DNA of 64,000 nt from the NCBI GenBank assembly GCA_031316155.1, contig JALDRB010000009.1:124001-188000 (forward strand). The letters run 5' to 3'. The notes under the pieces were generated by a model. That model searched no databases. It worked only from the letters and a program-made list of their open reading frames with translations, and had not been told where the DNA came from. The DNA comes from Candidatus Scalindua sp. (GTDB taxonomy: Bacteria; Planctomycetota; Brocadiia; Brocadiales; Scalinduaceae). The translations under genes were made by a program, and so were the position numbers. Shown here piece after piece: positions 52,987-62,891 of this stretch (its first letter is position 1; the number at the start of each line of letters is the position of its first letter).

Positions 52987-54921
52987 TTATTTTCTATCCA
53001 CATCCATCACAAGATTACCAATCAATTTTTCCAACTCTTTAAAATCAACAGGTTTCTTAAGGACAAAATCCACACCTTCCTTTTTGTAATCAATACTTTC
53101 TGTATCCAATTCGTAACCCGTAATCAATATTACAGGGGTTTTACTCGTCTTTCTAATAGCGTCAAGATTCTTAATAAAATTGGCTACTTTCCATCCATTT
53201 ACTTTTGGCATTGCAAGGTCACATAACACAACATCAAATTGATGATTCTCGTACATTTCCAAACCATCATTTGCATCTTTTGATACGCAAACTTTATGCC
53301 CTTTCCCTTCAAGGATGATCTTCATCATGTCAAGAATCACCTCTTCATCTTCTATTACCAGTATATTAGCCTTAAGCTCAGGAATTGATCCTTTTTCTTT
53401 CTCACGCTTCATTGTCTCTTTAGAATACAAAGGCATTTTTATATGCACTGTTGTGCCTTTACCTGACTTACTATCAAAACTAATCACACCACCGTATCTT
53501 GTTATAATACTATACGATACACTCATACCAAGCCCGGATCTCTTTACTCCCTTTGTTGTAAAGAATGGATCAAAAATCTTATCTTTAATTTCTTCCTCAA
53601 TCCCTATTCCTTCATCCGAAATGGAAAGAACCACACTTTCTATATCGGTTATTGCAGAAAATTCGATTACCCCACCATCCGGCATGGCATCGATACTATT
53701 ATTAATAATGTTTACGATCACTTCTCTCAGTTCTGTCGGGTTACTCCTGACATTGAGCCGTAAGTCGTTCAAATTATTGTTAATGGTAAATTCAATCCCC
53801 TTAGTTTGCGCTTCTCGTTTCCACCTTGGCATGGTAAATTCTATCGCTTCATGAACTATTTTTACAAGGTCTGTCTGCTTTGCACCTGAATAACTTAATT
53901 TGGTTTTTGAGAATTGCTGAATTTTATCCACAATTGTCGCACCATCTCTAGCCGCTTTCTCGATTATATTTATGGTATCCAGAACCTGTTGGTTACTTCC
54001 CTCTAACCTCAGTTTTAAAATATCCAGATATCCTAGGATTATCCCCAGGACATTATTAAACTCATGAGCTATACCACTAGACTGTAATCCTAATGCATTC
54101 AACTTGTCTATTTGAAATAATTTTTGTTCGATCTTTTTCCTCTCTGTAATATCTCTGATTATGCCTTCAGTCAGCACCATATTATCACATTCAGAATAAG
54201 TCACTTTTGCATTCAGCTCTACGTGTTTGATTTTCCCACTTCGTGTCCTTATTCTGAACTCAAGCCCCTCAACCAATTCTCTTTTACTTGCAAAAGCTCC
54301 TTTTAAACAATCAACTATTTTTTCTCTATCTTCATCATATACTAACTCATAGAGGCTAAAGCTCAAGGCTTCTTCTCTCGAACATTCAAATACCCTCTGA
54401 CAGGCGAGGTTAATAGACAGAATGTTTAATTCCTTGTCAGCAGAAAAAACTACATCAATAATGTCTTCAATTAACATCCTGTATCTTAATTCAGACTCTT
54501 CCAGTTTTCTCTCAATCTTTTCAGTCTCATTCCTTAAACGGTATTCGCTACATACCTTTAGAACAATTGCTGGCAATCTTTCCAAATAGCCTTCAGATTT
54601 TACAACGAAACCACAAACACCAAGCACCATGGTCTTTTCACCGTCATTCTTACTGTCATCAGCCATTACCATTATTATGGGAACCTGATTGTTATATTTA
54701 TTTACCTTATACAATAAATCAAAAACTACCATATCGGAAATCTGCAAATCTACGATTATTACATTATATCGTCTTTTTAACAACTTCTTGAGACAATCCT
54801 CACCTGTATCTGAAAAGTGTATCTGTATATCATTTATAGTTCCTCTTAAAGATTCCATCATTAGTTGTTGATGGTCTTTATTACCATCAACAACTAATAC
54901 ACTTAAAGCTCCTGTGTCCAT
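52987..54921 (-). CDS. Hybrid histidine kinase (REC-PAS-HisKA-HATPase-REC)
   Basis: The 644-residue cytoplasmic protein has a receiver domain (about 6-125; Asp in NVIIVDLQIS), a PAS domain (about 140-265), a HisKA domain (histidine in SSGIAHEFNNVLGIILGYLD), an HATPase domain (NIINNSIDAM, DEGIG, SGLGMSVSYSI) and a C-terminal receiver (about 520-640; Asp in DVVLCDLAMPKVNG). GGGGTAA precedes the ATG. It is convergent with cheB and has no nearby response regulator gene, so its target is unknown. Confidence 0.9.
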   Translation of the reverse strand: MDTGALSVLVVDGNKDHQQLMMESLRGTINDIQIHFSDTGEDCLKKLLKRRYNVIIVDLQISDMVVFDLLYKVNKYNNQVPIIMVMADDSKNDGEKTMVLGVCGFVVKSEGYLERLPAIVLKVCSEYRLRNETEKIERKLEESELRYRMLIEDIIDVVFSADKELNILSINLACQRVFECSREEALSFSLYELVYDEDREKIVDCLKGAFASKRELVEGLEFRIRTRSGKIKHVELNAKVTYSECDNMVLTEGIIRDITERKKIEQKLFQIDKLNALGLQSSGIAHEFNNVLGIILGYLDILKLRLEGSNQQVLDTINIIEKAARDGATIVDKIQQFSKTKLSYSGAKQTDLVKIVHEAIEFTMPRWKREAQTKGIEFTINNNLNDLRLNVRSNPTELREVIVNIINNSIDAMPDGGVIEFSAITDIESVVLSISDEGIGIEEEIKDKIFDPFFTTKGVKRSGLGMSVSYSIITRYGGVISFDSKSGKGTTVHIKMPLYSKETMKREKEKGSIPELKANILVIEDEEVILDMMKIILEGKGHKVCVSKDANDGLEMYENHQFDVVLCDLAMPKVNGWKVANFIKNLDAIRKTSKTPVILITGYELDTESIDYKKEGVDFVLKKPVDFKELEKLIGNLVMDVDRK

Positions 54922-55249
54922 ATCTATATTACCCCAACCCGGTTGAACCAGTAGTAAAAAGAGGAAGATATCTAAGCAAAGCTGAGCTTATCTCACGCAT
55001 GTTTCAACTCAAAGCAGTTGTTAAAATGAAAGCCTATCTATCTGTACCAAACACGACAAACAGGCGGTTTTCAAACTTTCCCTTATTAATATTGTTTTTG
55101 AGAATAAAGAATAGATGAATTATAAATATGTTTGATTCTGGATCAACGTATTTGTTACTAAAAAAACTCTTATAATCAAAAGAATCTTTCCATTCATATT
55201 TTTCCATTAATGGCTGATTATTTTGAAATGAATACAAATACAACCCGTT
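54922..55249. other. Intergenic gap
   Basis: About 330 bases between the thioesterase stop and the hybrid kinase start. A 69-codon minus-strand frame (55034-55243, TTG start, no ribosome-binding site) is possible but has no recognisable feature. Confidence 0.4.
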
Positions 55250-55687
55250 TTATACTAGATCAGTAACAGGTGGTGAGTTATGAGAATCGATGGCCTTTAC
55301 GACCTTATCCGGTATGATCAAGGGTTTTCTATTTGCATCTAGGCAAGCGAGCATCGTAGAACCTTCAGCAATTAGTTTCTCTTCATCAATGTGCCTAATC
55401 TTGTAACAAAACTCAACCCTGGTATATTTCAATTTAGATATGCAGGTATTTACTACGAGGAGATCATCAAATCTTGCCGGTGATCTGTATTTGCATTGAG
55501 CATCCACGACGGCCAGAAAAATATTTTCCTTTTCAAGTTGTGAATAAGAAATGCCTAGATTACGTAAAAGCTCTATTCTCCCCATCTCAAAATAAACAAA
55601 GTAGTTTGAATAATACACAATACCCATCTGGTCAGTTTCCTGATATCTCACCCGAATCGTAAAGTCGCAGCTTTTCATTTTTTTCAT
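55250..55687 (-). CDS. YbgC/4-hydroxybenzoyl-CoA-type thioesterase
   Basis: With the ATG at 55687 the protein has about 145 residues, a usual length for the hot-dog fold family. The signature RVRYQETDQMGIVYYSNYFV contains the catalytic aspartate, and YFEMGRIELLRNLGI follows. It hydrolyses an acyl-CoA thioester; the substrate cannot be read from sequence. It is the last gene in the direction of the acs operon, about 50 bases after acsE, so it may be co-transcribed. Confidence 0.85.
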   Translation of the reverse strand: MKKMKSCDFTIRVRYQETDQMGIVYYSNYFVYFEMGRIELLRNLGISYSQLEKENIFLAVVDAQCKYRSPARFDDLLVVNTCISKLKYTRVEFCYKIRHIDEEKLIAEGSTMLACLDANRKPLIIPDKVVKAIDSHNSPPVTDLV

Positions 55688-55737
55688 ATCACCATTGGAT
55701 AAACACATATTAATAGATACGAGGTTATCTGAAGTAC

Positions 55738-56523
55738 CTATTTCCTTGCTGCCTTAAGGAACGAATCGCTATAAATTTGTTTATTCATAACCATTTCTGA
55801 GCAGATTGCCGCATCCATTAAGTCTTTATCAAGAACATCCATAAGTGCCGTATCCAAACCCGCAGTTATCGCCATTGTCAAAAAAGTCCTGTTTAATAAA
55901 GATTTTTCCTTTGTCCCCTGGGAGAAATTGCTTAAACCAACCGTTATATGTGGAGGCGGATCAGAAAGAAGTTTAATCTGGTTAAAGACTTCCAGCATAT
56001 AAGCGGGTTGCTTTTGGTCTACATTTACCCCTAAGAGAATCGGATCAATAAATATCTTGTCCATATCCATTCTATACTCAGTTGCCTTTTCGACAATTGT
56101 TACTGCAATCTCTACACGTGTATCCACATTTTGAGGTACCCCGTCCTTGTTCATAGTAAGACATATTAAAGCTGCATTATGCTTCTTGGCAAGCTCCATG
56201 TATATGTCAAGGGTTTCAGGATCTCCTTGCGCTGAATTAATCATAACATCGTTCTTGATTACTTCGAGGCCAGCCTTAATAACTTCCAATTTCTGGCTAT
56301 CCAAAGCAATAGGTGTCTTAACCGCTTCTTGTATTACCTCTACCAACCATTTCATGGTATTCAGCTGATCGGCAGCAGCAGTACCAACATTAACATCTAA
56401 ATAGGTAGCACCGGCATCAGTTTGACGTTTCGCAAGCTCCTGTACTACCTTGGCATCTTTATTTTTAATAGCATTCTTTACATCCGTAAACATTCCGTTA
56501 ATTCTTTCTCCAATCGTTATCAT
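55738..56523 (-). CDS. acsE: Methyltetrahydrofolate:corrinoid/iron-sulfur protein methyltransferase AcsE
   Basis: The 261-residue protein is a pterin-binding TIM barrel: MITIGERINGMFTDV at the start, then GATYLDVNVG, the PIALDSQ strand, VMINSAQGDPE and the GLSNFSQG motif. AcsE moves the methyl group from methyltetrahydrofolate to the cobalamin of the corrinoid iron-sulfur protein (acsC/acsD products). A GGAGAAGGGG site precedes the ATG. It follows acsD by 83 bases. Confidence 0.94.
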   Translation of the reverse strand: MITIGERINGMFTDVKNAIKNKDAKVVQELAKRQTDAGATYLDVNVGTAAADQLNTMKWLVEVIQEAVKTPIALDSQKLEVIKAGLEVIKNDVMINSAQGDPETLDIYMELAKKHNAALICLTMNKDGVPQNVDTRVEIAVTIVEKATEYRMDMDKIFIDPILLGVNVDQKQPAYMLEVFNQIKLLSDPPPHITVGLSNFSQGTKEKSLLNRTFLTMAITAGLDTALMDVLDKDLMDAAICSEMVMNKQIYSDSFLKAARK

Positions 56524-56606
56524 TCCCCTTCTCCTCTATATGTTTTTCCAAATTTACTTCTTATCATTTCCATACCTCAGACTTTCTGTCTTCTCTGCCT
56601 CACTTC

Positions 56607-57575
56607 TTAAACCTTCATGGCAAGCTGGTCTATATGGTCTTTTACTATGGAAACAGCCTTAGGATGGTACATCCTGATTATGTCAACACCTGACTGCAGC
56701 AAAGTTGTGGCAGTAATTGTTTCCCACATAATCCCTCTCTCAGCGAATGATCCCCATTGAGGCGCCTCTTCATCTGTAGCCTTTGCCTCCTTTGCTCTCC
56801 AAGCCTCATGACCTACATCACAAATAACAGGTGTCGACATCTGTCCATCTCCCGACAATGCTGCAACTCTCCCTCTCTCATGGATTGAATAGCAATATTC
56901 GATGCCATAACCCAATGCTCCTGTTGTCTGAAACATTACGATCCTGTCAAGAGGAAAACCTAAATCAGTCACCAAGATATTAACCTGTTTCCCAATATTA
57001 ATGTCAACGGGAGCTTGAGTTATTAGATTATGGCCATCCGCAAGACATACGGCAGTAATGGTTTTGTAATTTTCTTGGGTTGCTACACCTAACAGACATT
57101 TCTCTCCTGCCGCTGCCTGGCTAACTTTTGGCATCACCTCATTATCCCTTTCATCATTTTCACAACCCCAAATAATTAAGGGAATACTTACAGCTTCCAG
57201 GATAGATTTAACCGTTTTTATCGCATCATTACTACTCCTATTTCCCTTATCAGGGTGTATACCGTCAAGCTTTAAACAAATCAAATCTGCTCCATACTCC
57301 TCAGCACATTTTTTCGCCCAACTTGCAGGATCGTTCATAACGTCTTTATAGTGTTTCAAAAGTGGTTCAGGTAAATTTTCCGGTGGAAGATCATAAACAT
57401 CCATTGCAATTACAGGCCTGTTACCCTGATCGCCATCAAAATCCATGAAAGGTATGCATCTCGCTCCACCAACAGTTACCACACTCTCTCTCGTCCCTCC
57501 ACTCTCTTTGGTTGCTCCAATAGTAACTTCTTTTACAGCACCTGCCCATTTTTCTTCAATACTTGCTATTTGCAT
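56607..57575 (-). CDS. acsD: Corrinoid iron-sulfur protein small subunit AcsD
   Basis: The 322-residue protein has the CdhD/AcsD pattern: VVTVGGARCIPFMDFDG near the start, the ADLICLKLDGIHPDKGNRSS segment, PLIIWGCEN and the end VDIIRMYHPKAVSIVKDHI. With AcsC it carries the B12 methyl group to acetyl-CoA synthase. It has no iron-sulfur cysteine cluster itself, as expected. GGAGAGTG precedes the ATG. A 396-base gap separates it from cooC. Confidence 0.95.
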   Translation of the reverse strand: MQIASIEEKWAGAVKEVTIGATKESGGTRESVVTVGGARCIPFMDFDGDQGNRPVIAMDVYDLPPENLPEPLLKHYKDVMNDPASWAKKCAEEYGADLICLKLDGIHPDKGNRSSNDAIKTVKSILEAVSIPLIIWGCENDERDNEVMPKVSQAAAGEKCLLGVATQENYKTITAVCLADGHNLITQAPVDINIGKQVNILVTDLGFPLDRIVMFQTTGALGYGIEYCYSIHERGRVAALSGDGQMSTPVICDVGHEAWRAKEAKATDEEAPQWGSFAERGIMWETITATTLLQSGVDIIRMYHPKAVSIVKDHIDQLAMKV

Positions 57576-57971
57576 TCTTCACTCTCCGTTAACGATAAAA
57601 TATTATATCGAGGATCTGATTTTTATTGTGAATCTAGAGATAATAAAACTAGTAAGTTAAGGTAAAATAAAAACTTGAGCTATTAATGTAAAGCCGGATT
57701 ATAGCAAAATCGAAGCTTGTGTCAACGCATTTCCAGCTTTGATTTCAATAAAAACGGAACGATAAGCGGGATTAAAAACACTACGCCCTACACAAAGATT
57801 GACAAGGTGAGATATGAAAATGTGCAGTTAACAGTTATGAATAAAAAAAGAGATAAAAATACATCCGAAATGGATAGTAACCATTTCAACTATTTTATCA
57901 AAAACAGCAATTGGTTTGTCAGATGAGAGGCTGAACAACATTTTTAGCAAGAAACCGGAAACGTCAACCTT
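57576..57971. other. cooC-acsD intergenic gap
   Basis: About 396 AT-rich bases. A plus-strand 69-codon frame (57717-57926) has no supporting features. No terminator or clear promoter was seen, so acsD-acsE may be read through or separately promoted. Confidence 0.4.
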
Positions 57972-58724
57972 CTATAGAGGAAGCGATGAGTTTTTTACCC
58001 CGTCATAAACAATGTTGCCTCTCTCTATTTGCAACAATGATTCTCCAGAAGTAATGCTTTCATATATTTCATCATCAAATGGCAATCTTGCTGATACTTC
58101 AATCCCAAAACTTTCAAGTTCAGACTCAACTTTTCCACTAACCCCTTTTTTGGGAACCTTGCACATTACGTATACTTTCTTTTTTATCTTGATGGGCAAC
58201 TTTCCTATTAAGTCAGTAATCCTCATTGCCGTATGTACACCAATAATTGATGATTCAAATGCAATGATGAGCAAATCTACATCGTTAGTAGTCCTCCGGG
58301 ACAAGTGTTCCATACCGGCTTCATTATCAATAACGATAAATGGATAATTTTTTTCAGCTTTATCGAGATACTTCCGAAGCAGATTATTGGCATAACAATA
58401 ACACTTAGGGCCTTCAGGCCTTCCCATCGTTAACAAATCAAATTTCTTTTCTTCAACAATCGAATTTTCAATTGCATACTCAATATATCTATCCTTAGGC
58501 ATGGTTACAGGAATATCCACTTTCTTCTCAACAACATCCTCACGTATATCAGCAATTGTTCTGTCCACTTTTACCCCCAGCGACAAACCAAGAGTTGAAT
58601 TAGGATCTGCATCAACTGCTAATGTAGACTTTCCGAGTTCTTCCGTAAGGTAACGGATAATAAGGGTGGCAACGGTTGACTTTCCCGTACCTCCTTTCCC
58701 CGCTAAAGCAATTGTATAAGACAT
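57972..58724 (-). CDS. cooC: CODH/ACS nickel-insertion ATPase CooC
   Basis: The 250-residue protein is a MinD-type ATPase with the deviant Walker A GKGGTGKST, the VDADPNST motif and the CooC-specific CYC pair in GPKCYCYANNLLRK. The CxC cysteines bind nickel at the dimer interface in this family. It matures the nickel site of carbon monoxide dehydrogenase or acetyl-CoA synthase. AGAGG precedes the ATG, and the gene follows the corrinoid activator by 26 bases. Confidence 0.92.
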   Translation of the reverse strand: MSYTIALAGKGGTGKSTVATLIIRYLTEELGKSTLAVDADPNSTLGLSLGVKVDRTIADIREDVVEKKVDIPVTMPKDRYIEYAIENSIVEEKKFDLLTMGRPEGPKCYCYANNLLRKYLDKAEKNYPFIVIDNEAGMEHLSRRTTNDVDLLIIAFESSIIGVHTAMRITDLIGKLPIKIKKKVYVMCKVPKKGVSGKVESELESFGIEVSARLPFDDEIYESITSGESLLQIERGNIVYDGVKNSSLPL

Positions 58725-58750
58725 GTCAAATTTACCTCTTTAAAGATAGC

Positions 58751-60676
58751 CTAACTGGATAACTCTTCTACAACAGATGGAAATTCACTCAGATTTGTAT
58801 GCGGAAGGAAGTTTGCAGACATAAAAGCTTCCATATACTTTGGATTTCCCATCAGATCGAAATAGGTCATTTGAGAAGCAATATTGTGAACAGTTTCAAA
58901 TGCTTCTTTTGAAATCAAAGCCATTTTGGCACCTATTAAGGATGTATTACCTACAAATTTTATTCGAGACGTAGGCATGTCAGGTAACATGCCTATCGTT
59001 ATAGCGTTTCTCACATTCAGGTAATTACCAAACCCCCCGGCAAGATAAAGCAAGCTGACATCATTTATTGATAACCCCATAGATTCAATAAGGATTGAGA
59101 GAGCCGCATATATTGCTCCCTTTGAGCGTACAAGGTTAGAGATATCGGCCTGAGTTATTACGATATCCGTTTCAATACCGGATTTCTCCTTTTCAATCAA
59201 TACAAATTCATATTCATCACCTTTTTTTCTCAGTCTTTCACTCTTTATATCTTGCTGGAAGTTACCAGATCTGTCAACTATGCCGCAACGCAACATCTCA
59301 GCTATACAATCTAAAAGACCTGAGCCGCAGATCCCCTTAGGTTTAACGTTACCAATAGTGGAATAGCTAACCTCATAATCTCTGGTAATATGAATTATTT
59401 CAACAGCACCTTTGGCAGCTCTCATTCCATGACGAACACCGCTTCCCTCAAACGCCGGGCCAGCTGAGGCAGAACAACAAACCATCCAGTCCTTATTACC
59501 AAGTACTATCTCTCCATTCGTACCGATATCAATAAACAAACAGTTAAGTTCCTCTTTATCCAATCGGATAGCAGCTGCCCCTGAAGTTATATCTGCACCC
59601 ACATATGCCGACACACTAGGAAGAGCATAAAGAATACAGCGCGGGTTTATATCTATGCCTATTTGAGTTGCCCTAAAAGGGGAAACAAAATTGGCTGTAG
59701 GTATGTATGGCTCTTTCCTAATATTTTCCGGATCCAGACAGAGGAGAAAATGAATCATTGCAGTATTGCCAGCACATACAACCGACGTAATATTATTGAG
59801 ATCAATTTCATGCCTCTTAACCAATGTGTGAATAGTCTTATTTATGTCTGAAACAATGGTCTTCTGCATTTCATTCAGGAAATCATTCTGAATTGCGTAT
59901 ATGATTCTTTGAATATAATCTTCACCAAACTTCATCTGAGAATTGTAAACAGCCTCAGAATCAATCACCTTCGAGGAGGTTAATTCCATTAAACAAGTCA
60001 CAACCGTGGTTGTTCCAATATCTATGGCTATTCCATAGTTGTTCTGGGTTGTATCACCGGTTTCAATTTCAACAACTTCAAGGACTGGGCCACGATGAGC
60101 CACTGTGACAGTTACCGACCAATTTCCCTGTCTCATAATTCCCGGCAACTTTTTCAGAATGCTAATATCCGTTTGTATTACATTCAGTTCCACCCCCTGA
60201 TCCATCATTATCGCCTGACATAAACGCTCATGATCAGCAATATTGTCATCCATTGTGGGAGCTTCCATAGTAAGAAATAATTTTTTCGTCAACGGATTAT
60301 GGGTAAAATGCGATTTGTCAAGTACAGCCGCCCAGGTCAGCGAATGCTGCTCATGCTGGTCTAAGAGTATTTTTTTCCCCTCTAACCTTGTTTCCTTGGG
60401 TACCAGAATTTGCAAATCTTCTATAATCTTCGCCTCACAGGCAAGAATATAGTCATTCTCCGATTCCTCACTGCTAATCAAAGTCGTTGGAGGAGCATCA
60501 ACCTTACCCTTTGAAAGAACCACTTTACATTTTCCGCATATACCATCCCCACCGCAAATACTATTTATATAAATATTCGCACTATGTGCAGCATCGAGAA
60601 CAGTGTTCCCCTCCTCAATATCCACGTATATATCATGAGGAAGAAAATGTATCTTATGCGTTTTATTTTCTGACAT
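58751..60676 (-). CDS. Ferredoxin-like [2Fe-2S] plus ASKHA (DUF4445) corrinoid-protein activator
   Basis: The ATG at 60676 (MSENKTHKIHF) is chosen over a TTG at 60688. The roughly 641-residue protein starts with a plant-type [2Fe-2S] domain: CGGDGICGKCK plus a later cysteine in ILACEAKI. A sugar-kinase/Hsp70-type ATPase domain (DUF4445) follows, with IAIDIGTTTVVTC, FIDIGTNGEIVLG and the phosphate loop KPKGICGSGLLD. Such RamA/AcsV-like enzymes reduce inactive Co(II) in corrinoid proteins with ATP. Here it should reactivate the AcsC-AcsD corrinoid protein. It lies between acsC and cooC. Confidence 0.9.
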   Translation of the reverse strand: MSENKTHKIHFLPHDIYVDIEEGNTVLDAAHSANIYINSICGGDGICGKCKVVLSKGKVDAPPTTLISSEESENDYILACEAKIIEDLQILVPKETRLEGKKILLDQHEQHSLTWAAVLDKSHFTHNPLTKKLFLTMEAPTMDDNIADHERLCQAIMMDQGVELNVIQTDISILKKLPGIMRQGNWSVTVTVAHRGPVLEVVEIETGDTTQNNYGIAIDIGTTTVVTCLMELTSSKVIDSEAVYNSQMKFGEDYIQRIIYAIQNDFLNEMQKTIVSDINKTIHTLVKRHEIDLNNITSVVCAGNTAMIHFLLCLDPENIRKEPYIPTANFVSPFRATQIGIDINPRCILYALPSVSAYVGADITSGAAAIRLDKEELNCLFIDIGTNGEIVLGNKDWMVCCSASAGPAFEGSGVRHGMRAAKGAVEIIHITRDYEVSYSTIGNVKPKGICGSGLLDCIAEMLRCGIVDRSGNFQQDIKSERLRKKGDEYEFVLIEKEKSGIETDIVITQADISNLVRSKGAIYAALSILIESMGLSINDVSLLYLAGGFGNYLNVRNAITIGMLPDMPTSRIKFVGNTSLIGAKMALISKEAFETVHNIASQMTYFDLMGNPKYMEAFMSANFLPHTNLSEFPSVVEELSS

Positions 60677-60881
60677 GTTTACTCGCAAGCGGTAATAAAG
60701 AGATGCAGAACCGATAATAACTCAACAGGCAGCAAAACTTCAAACCCAAGATCAATACTACCAGATAAACTCTAAATGGCGCATTATTTCAGATGCTATA
60801 ATCACGTGTTTTTTTACCCCTTTTCACTAGAATTTACCGGTCTTTCCGAATTGGGCAAACTGGTAATTTAGATCTAATGTG

Positions 60882-62219
60882 CTAACGCCAAGTTGTTTTT
60901 AAGTATGTGGGGAGTCCCGAAGCTTCTTTTGGACCAACAAGTACTTCCCAATTTGTTTTTTCCTGTATCTTTGCCGATAACACTGCGACAAGACCGGGAA
61001 TAATCAGCTTTTTGTGTTTTACCTTTTGTTCTATCTGCGCACTTGCCATTGCCTTTGCAACAACATCCTCATTGAGTTTGTCACCTGAATACGCCGTCAA
61101 GACAGAGGTTCCTCCAGTTTCTACCGCCAAGATATAGGAAGACACACGACTCGCTTCCACTTCGCCCTCGACAGTATAGTAAGTCAATGAAAAATTTGTT
61201 GTGAACAGGACAGGTGAATCTTCATTAGGTTGCCCAACTTCGTAAAGTTTCGGTTGAACCTGGACAGGTTTTTGCGGATCAGTGTAGATGTTTTGCCGAA
61301 CAGTTAATAATGGCATAATCTGCCACGGTTCACAGGCGTTAACGACAACAATACCGGCATATTTCGCGATAAAAGCGCTCGCACTCGCAATCTCTCTTCC
61401 AGGATCACCGTTAGCCATATTGGTTAAAACCGGAAAACCCAGCGGACGAAAAGCCTTTCTCAATGCTGCTCTACGGATCTTGGTAAGTCCTTGCAGAACT
61501 TCTTTTATATTGGAGGACGATTGATGCAATACCAGATTTTCAACACCAACCCCCTTGATCTTTTCAGTCAAGTCAGCTATCTCTTCAAGACTTGGCGCGC
61601 TGACGGATAAAGGACACCCCTTTTCCTTTGCAAGTTGAGCCATCGGCTCCCAGTTTTCAGAATTTGCCCCATGAATCAGAGGTCTCTTGTCTGCACAAGA
61701 TTCTAACGCCGCTTTCATAGTATCAACCGACTTACTCTCAAGGATAATAGACAGGTGTGTATTGTTACACACCTCCTTAGCCTTTTCAGAAAATTTTGAA
61801 GCGTCCCCACTTTTATCCTGCAATGCTATAAGGTCTATCTCAATATCTGTTCCAACACGCGTAAACTTGAAATTATTTATCTTTCCCAATCTTTCCTTAA
61901 ACGCACTGTCATCAAGATCATCGCCAATGGTAACGGCAATTCCTGTGGGATTATAGAATTTCTCATCATGCCTGAAGAGCACGTTTTCTTCACCAATTTT
62001 TACCTGTTTGTCTCCATTTCCAATAGTCACTAGTTTTATTGGTGGAGCAGAAGCCTCACCAAGCTTGCTTTTGGCCTCTTCACTAACATCTGGACACTCT
62101 TTCAAATCAGCTTTTTTCTGTGCTAACTGCATTGCAAATGCCAAGCACGTTGCTCTTCCACATTTTTTACAGTTGGTCTTCGGTAACAGTTTATAGATTT
62201 CAAGCCCTGTTAATGCCAT
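60882..62219 (-). CDS. acsC: Corrinoid iron-sulfur protein large subunit AcsC
   Basis: The 445-residue protein has the N-terminal [4Fe-4S] motif CKKCGRATCLAFAMQLA with a fourth cysteine in LKECPDV, then a TIM barrel. The C-terminal B12-binding domain includes the VLTAYSGDKL and KKLIIPGLVAVLSAKIQEK segments. It accepts the methyl group from AcsE and passes it to AcsB. A GAGGGTTTG site precedes the ATG. It follows clpP by 60 bases. Confidence 0.95.
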   Translation of the reverse strand: MALTGLEIYKLLPKTNCKKCGRATCLAFAMQLAQKKADLKECPDVSEEAKSKLGEASAPPIKLVTIGNGDKQVKIGEENVLFRHDEKFYNPTGIAVTIGDDLDDSAFKERLGKINNFKFTRVGTDIEIDLIALQDKSGDASKFSEKAKEVCNNTHLSIILESKSVDTMKAALESCADKRPLIHGANSENWEPMAQLAKEKGCPLSVSAPSLEEIADLTEKIKGVGVENLVLHQSSSNIKEVLQGLTKIRRAALRKAFRPLGFPVLTNMANGDPGREIASASAFIAKYAGIVVVNACEPWQIMPLLTVRQNIYTDPQKPVQVQPKLYEVGQPNEDSPVLFTTNFSLTYYTVEGEVEASRVSSYILAVETGGTSVLTAYSGDKLNEDVVAKAMASAQIEQKVKHKKLIIPGLVAVLSAKIQEKTNWEVLVGPKEASGLPTYLKTTWR

Positions 62220-62279
62220 ATCAAACCCTCTTTTTTATAGTAAAATTAGTGATAATATTTAATATCTGAAGCACTCTTT

Positions 62280-62882
62280 TTATTGCCCATCAAAATCATC
62301 ATGTGTCTTAATGATTTTTCTCAGCAAGCCATAGGCAACCGCTTCTTCAGCAGACATCCAGTAATTCCTTTTTGTGTCATTCTCAACCTTCTTTAACTCC
62401 TTGTTCGTTTCTTTTGCTATCAAAGAGTTAATCTTTTCACGACACTTCAATATCTCACTTGCCTCTATTTGGATATCAGATGCGGTACCATGAACACCGG
62501 TAGAAGGTTGATGAATAAGAATCCTTGCATTCGGGAGGCTGAATCTATTTTCTTTTCCTGTGCCGATGAGAATTATTACCGCAGCGCTTGCAGTAACACC
62601 TGCACAGATAGTCTTTATCTTTGGTTTGACAAATCTCATCATATCGTATATAGCAAAACCTGCATCAGCATCACCTCCGGGCGAATTTATATACATTTTA
62701 ATCTCATCTTTGTCGCTCTCCTGCTCTAAAAGAAGTAACTGGGCTGTTACCCTTTGAGCCAATTTTTTTGTCACCTCTTCTGCAATCAATATGGTACGGC
62801 TTTTCATCAGCATTTCAGAAAGGAGATCAAGCCGCTTGTCATCTTTTCCCTGATTATTTTCCTGATATCTCATAGTATTCAT
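62280..62882 (-). CDS. clpP: ClpP-type serine protease inside the acs operon
   Basis: The 200-residue protein is a ClpP family peptidase. YINSPGGDADAGFAIYDMM is typical. The catalytic serine lies in GVTASAAVIILIG, where the usual GQAASMGA is altered, the histidine is in ARILIHQPS and the aspartate is in ENDTKRNYWMSAEEA. All three catalytic residues are present. No Clp ATPase is encoded beside it. An AAGGAAAATTA site precedes the ATG, and the acsB stop is only 9 bases upstream, so it is very probably co-transcribed with acsB and acsC. It may be a paralogue rather than the housekeeping ClpP. Confidence 0.9.
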   Translation of the reverse strand: MNTMRYQENNQGKDDKRLDLLSEMLMKSRTILIAEEVTKKLAQRVTAQLLLLEQESDKDEIKMYINSPGGDADAGFAIYDMMRFVKPKIKTICAGVTASAAVIILIGTGKENRFSLPNARILIHQPSTGVHGTASDIQIEASEILKCREKINSLIAKETNKELKKVENDTKRNYWMSAEEAVAYGLLRKIIKTHDDFDGQ

Positions 62883-62891
62883 TAATTTTCC

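Noticed and set aside
55034-55243. 69-codon minus-strand frame after the thioesterase
   Set aside because: TTG start, no ribosome-binding site and no recognisable features; could be real but is not supported.
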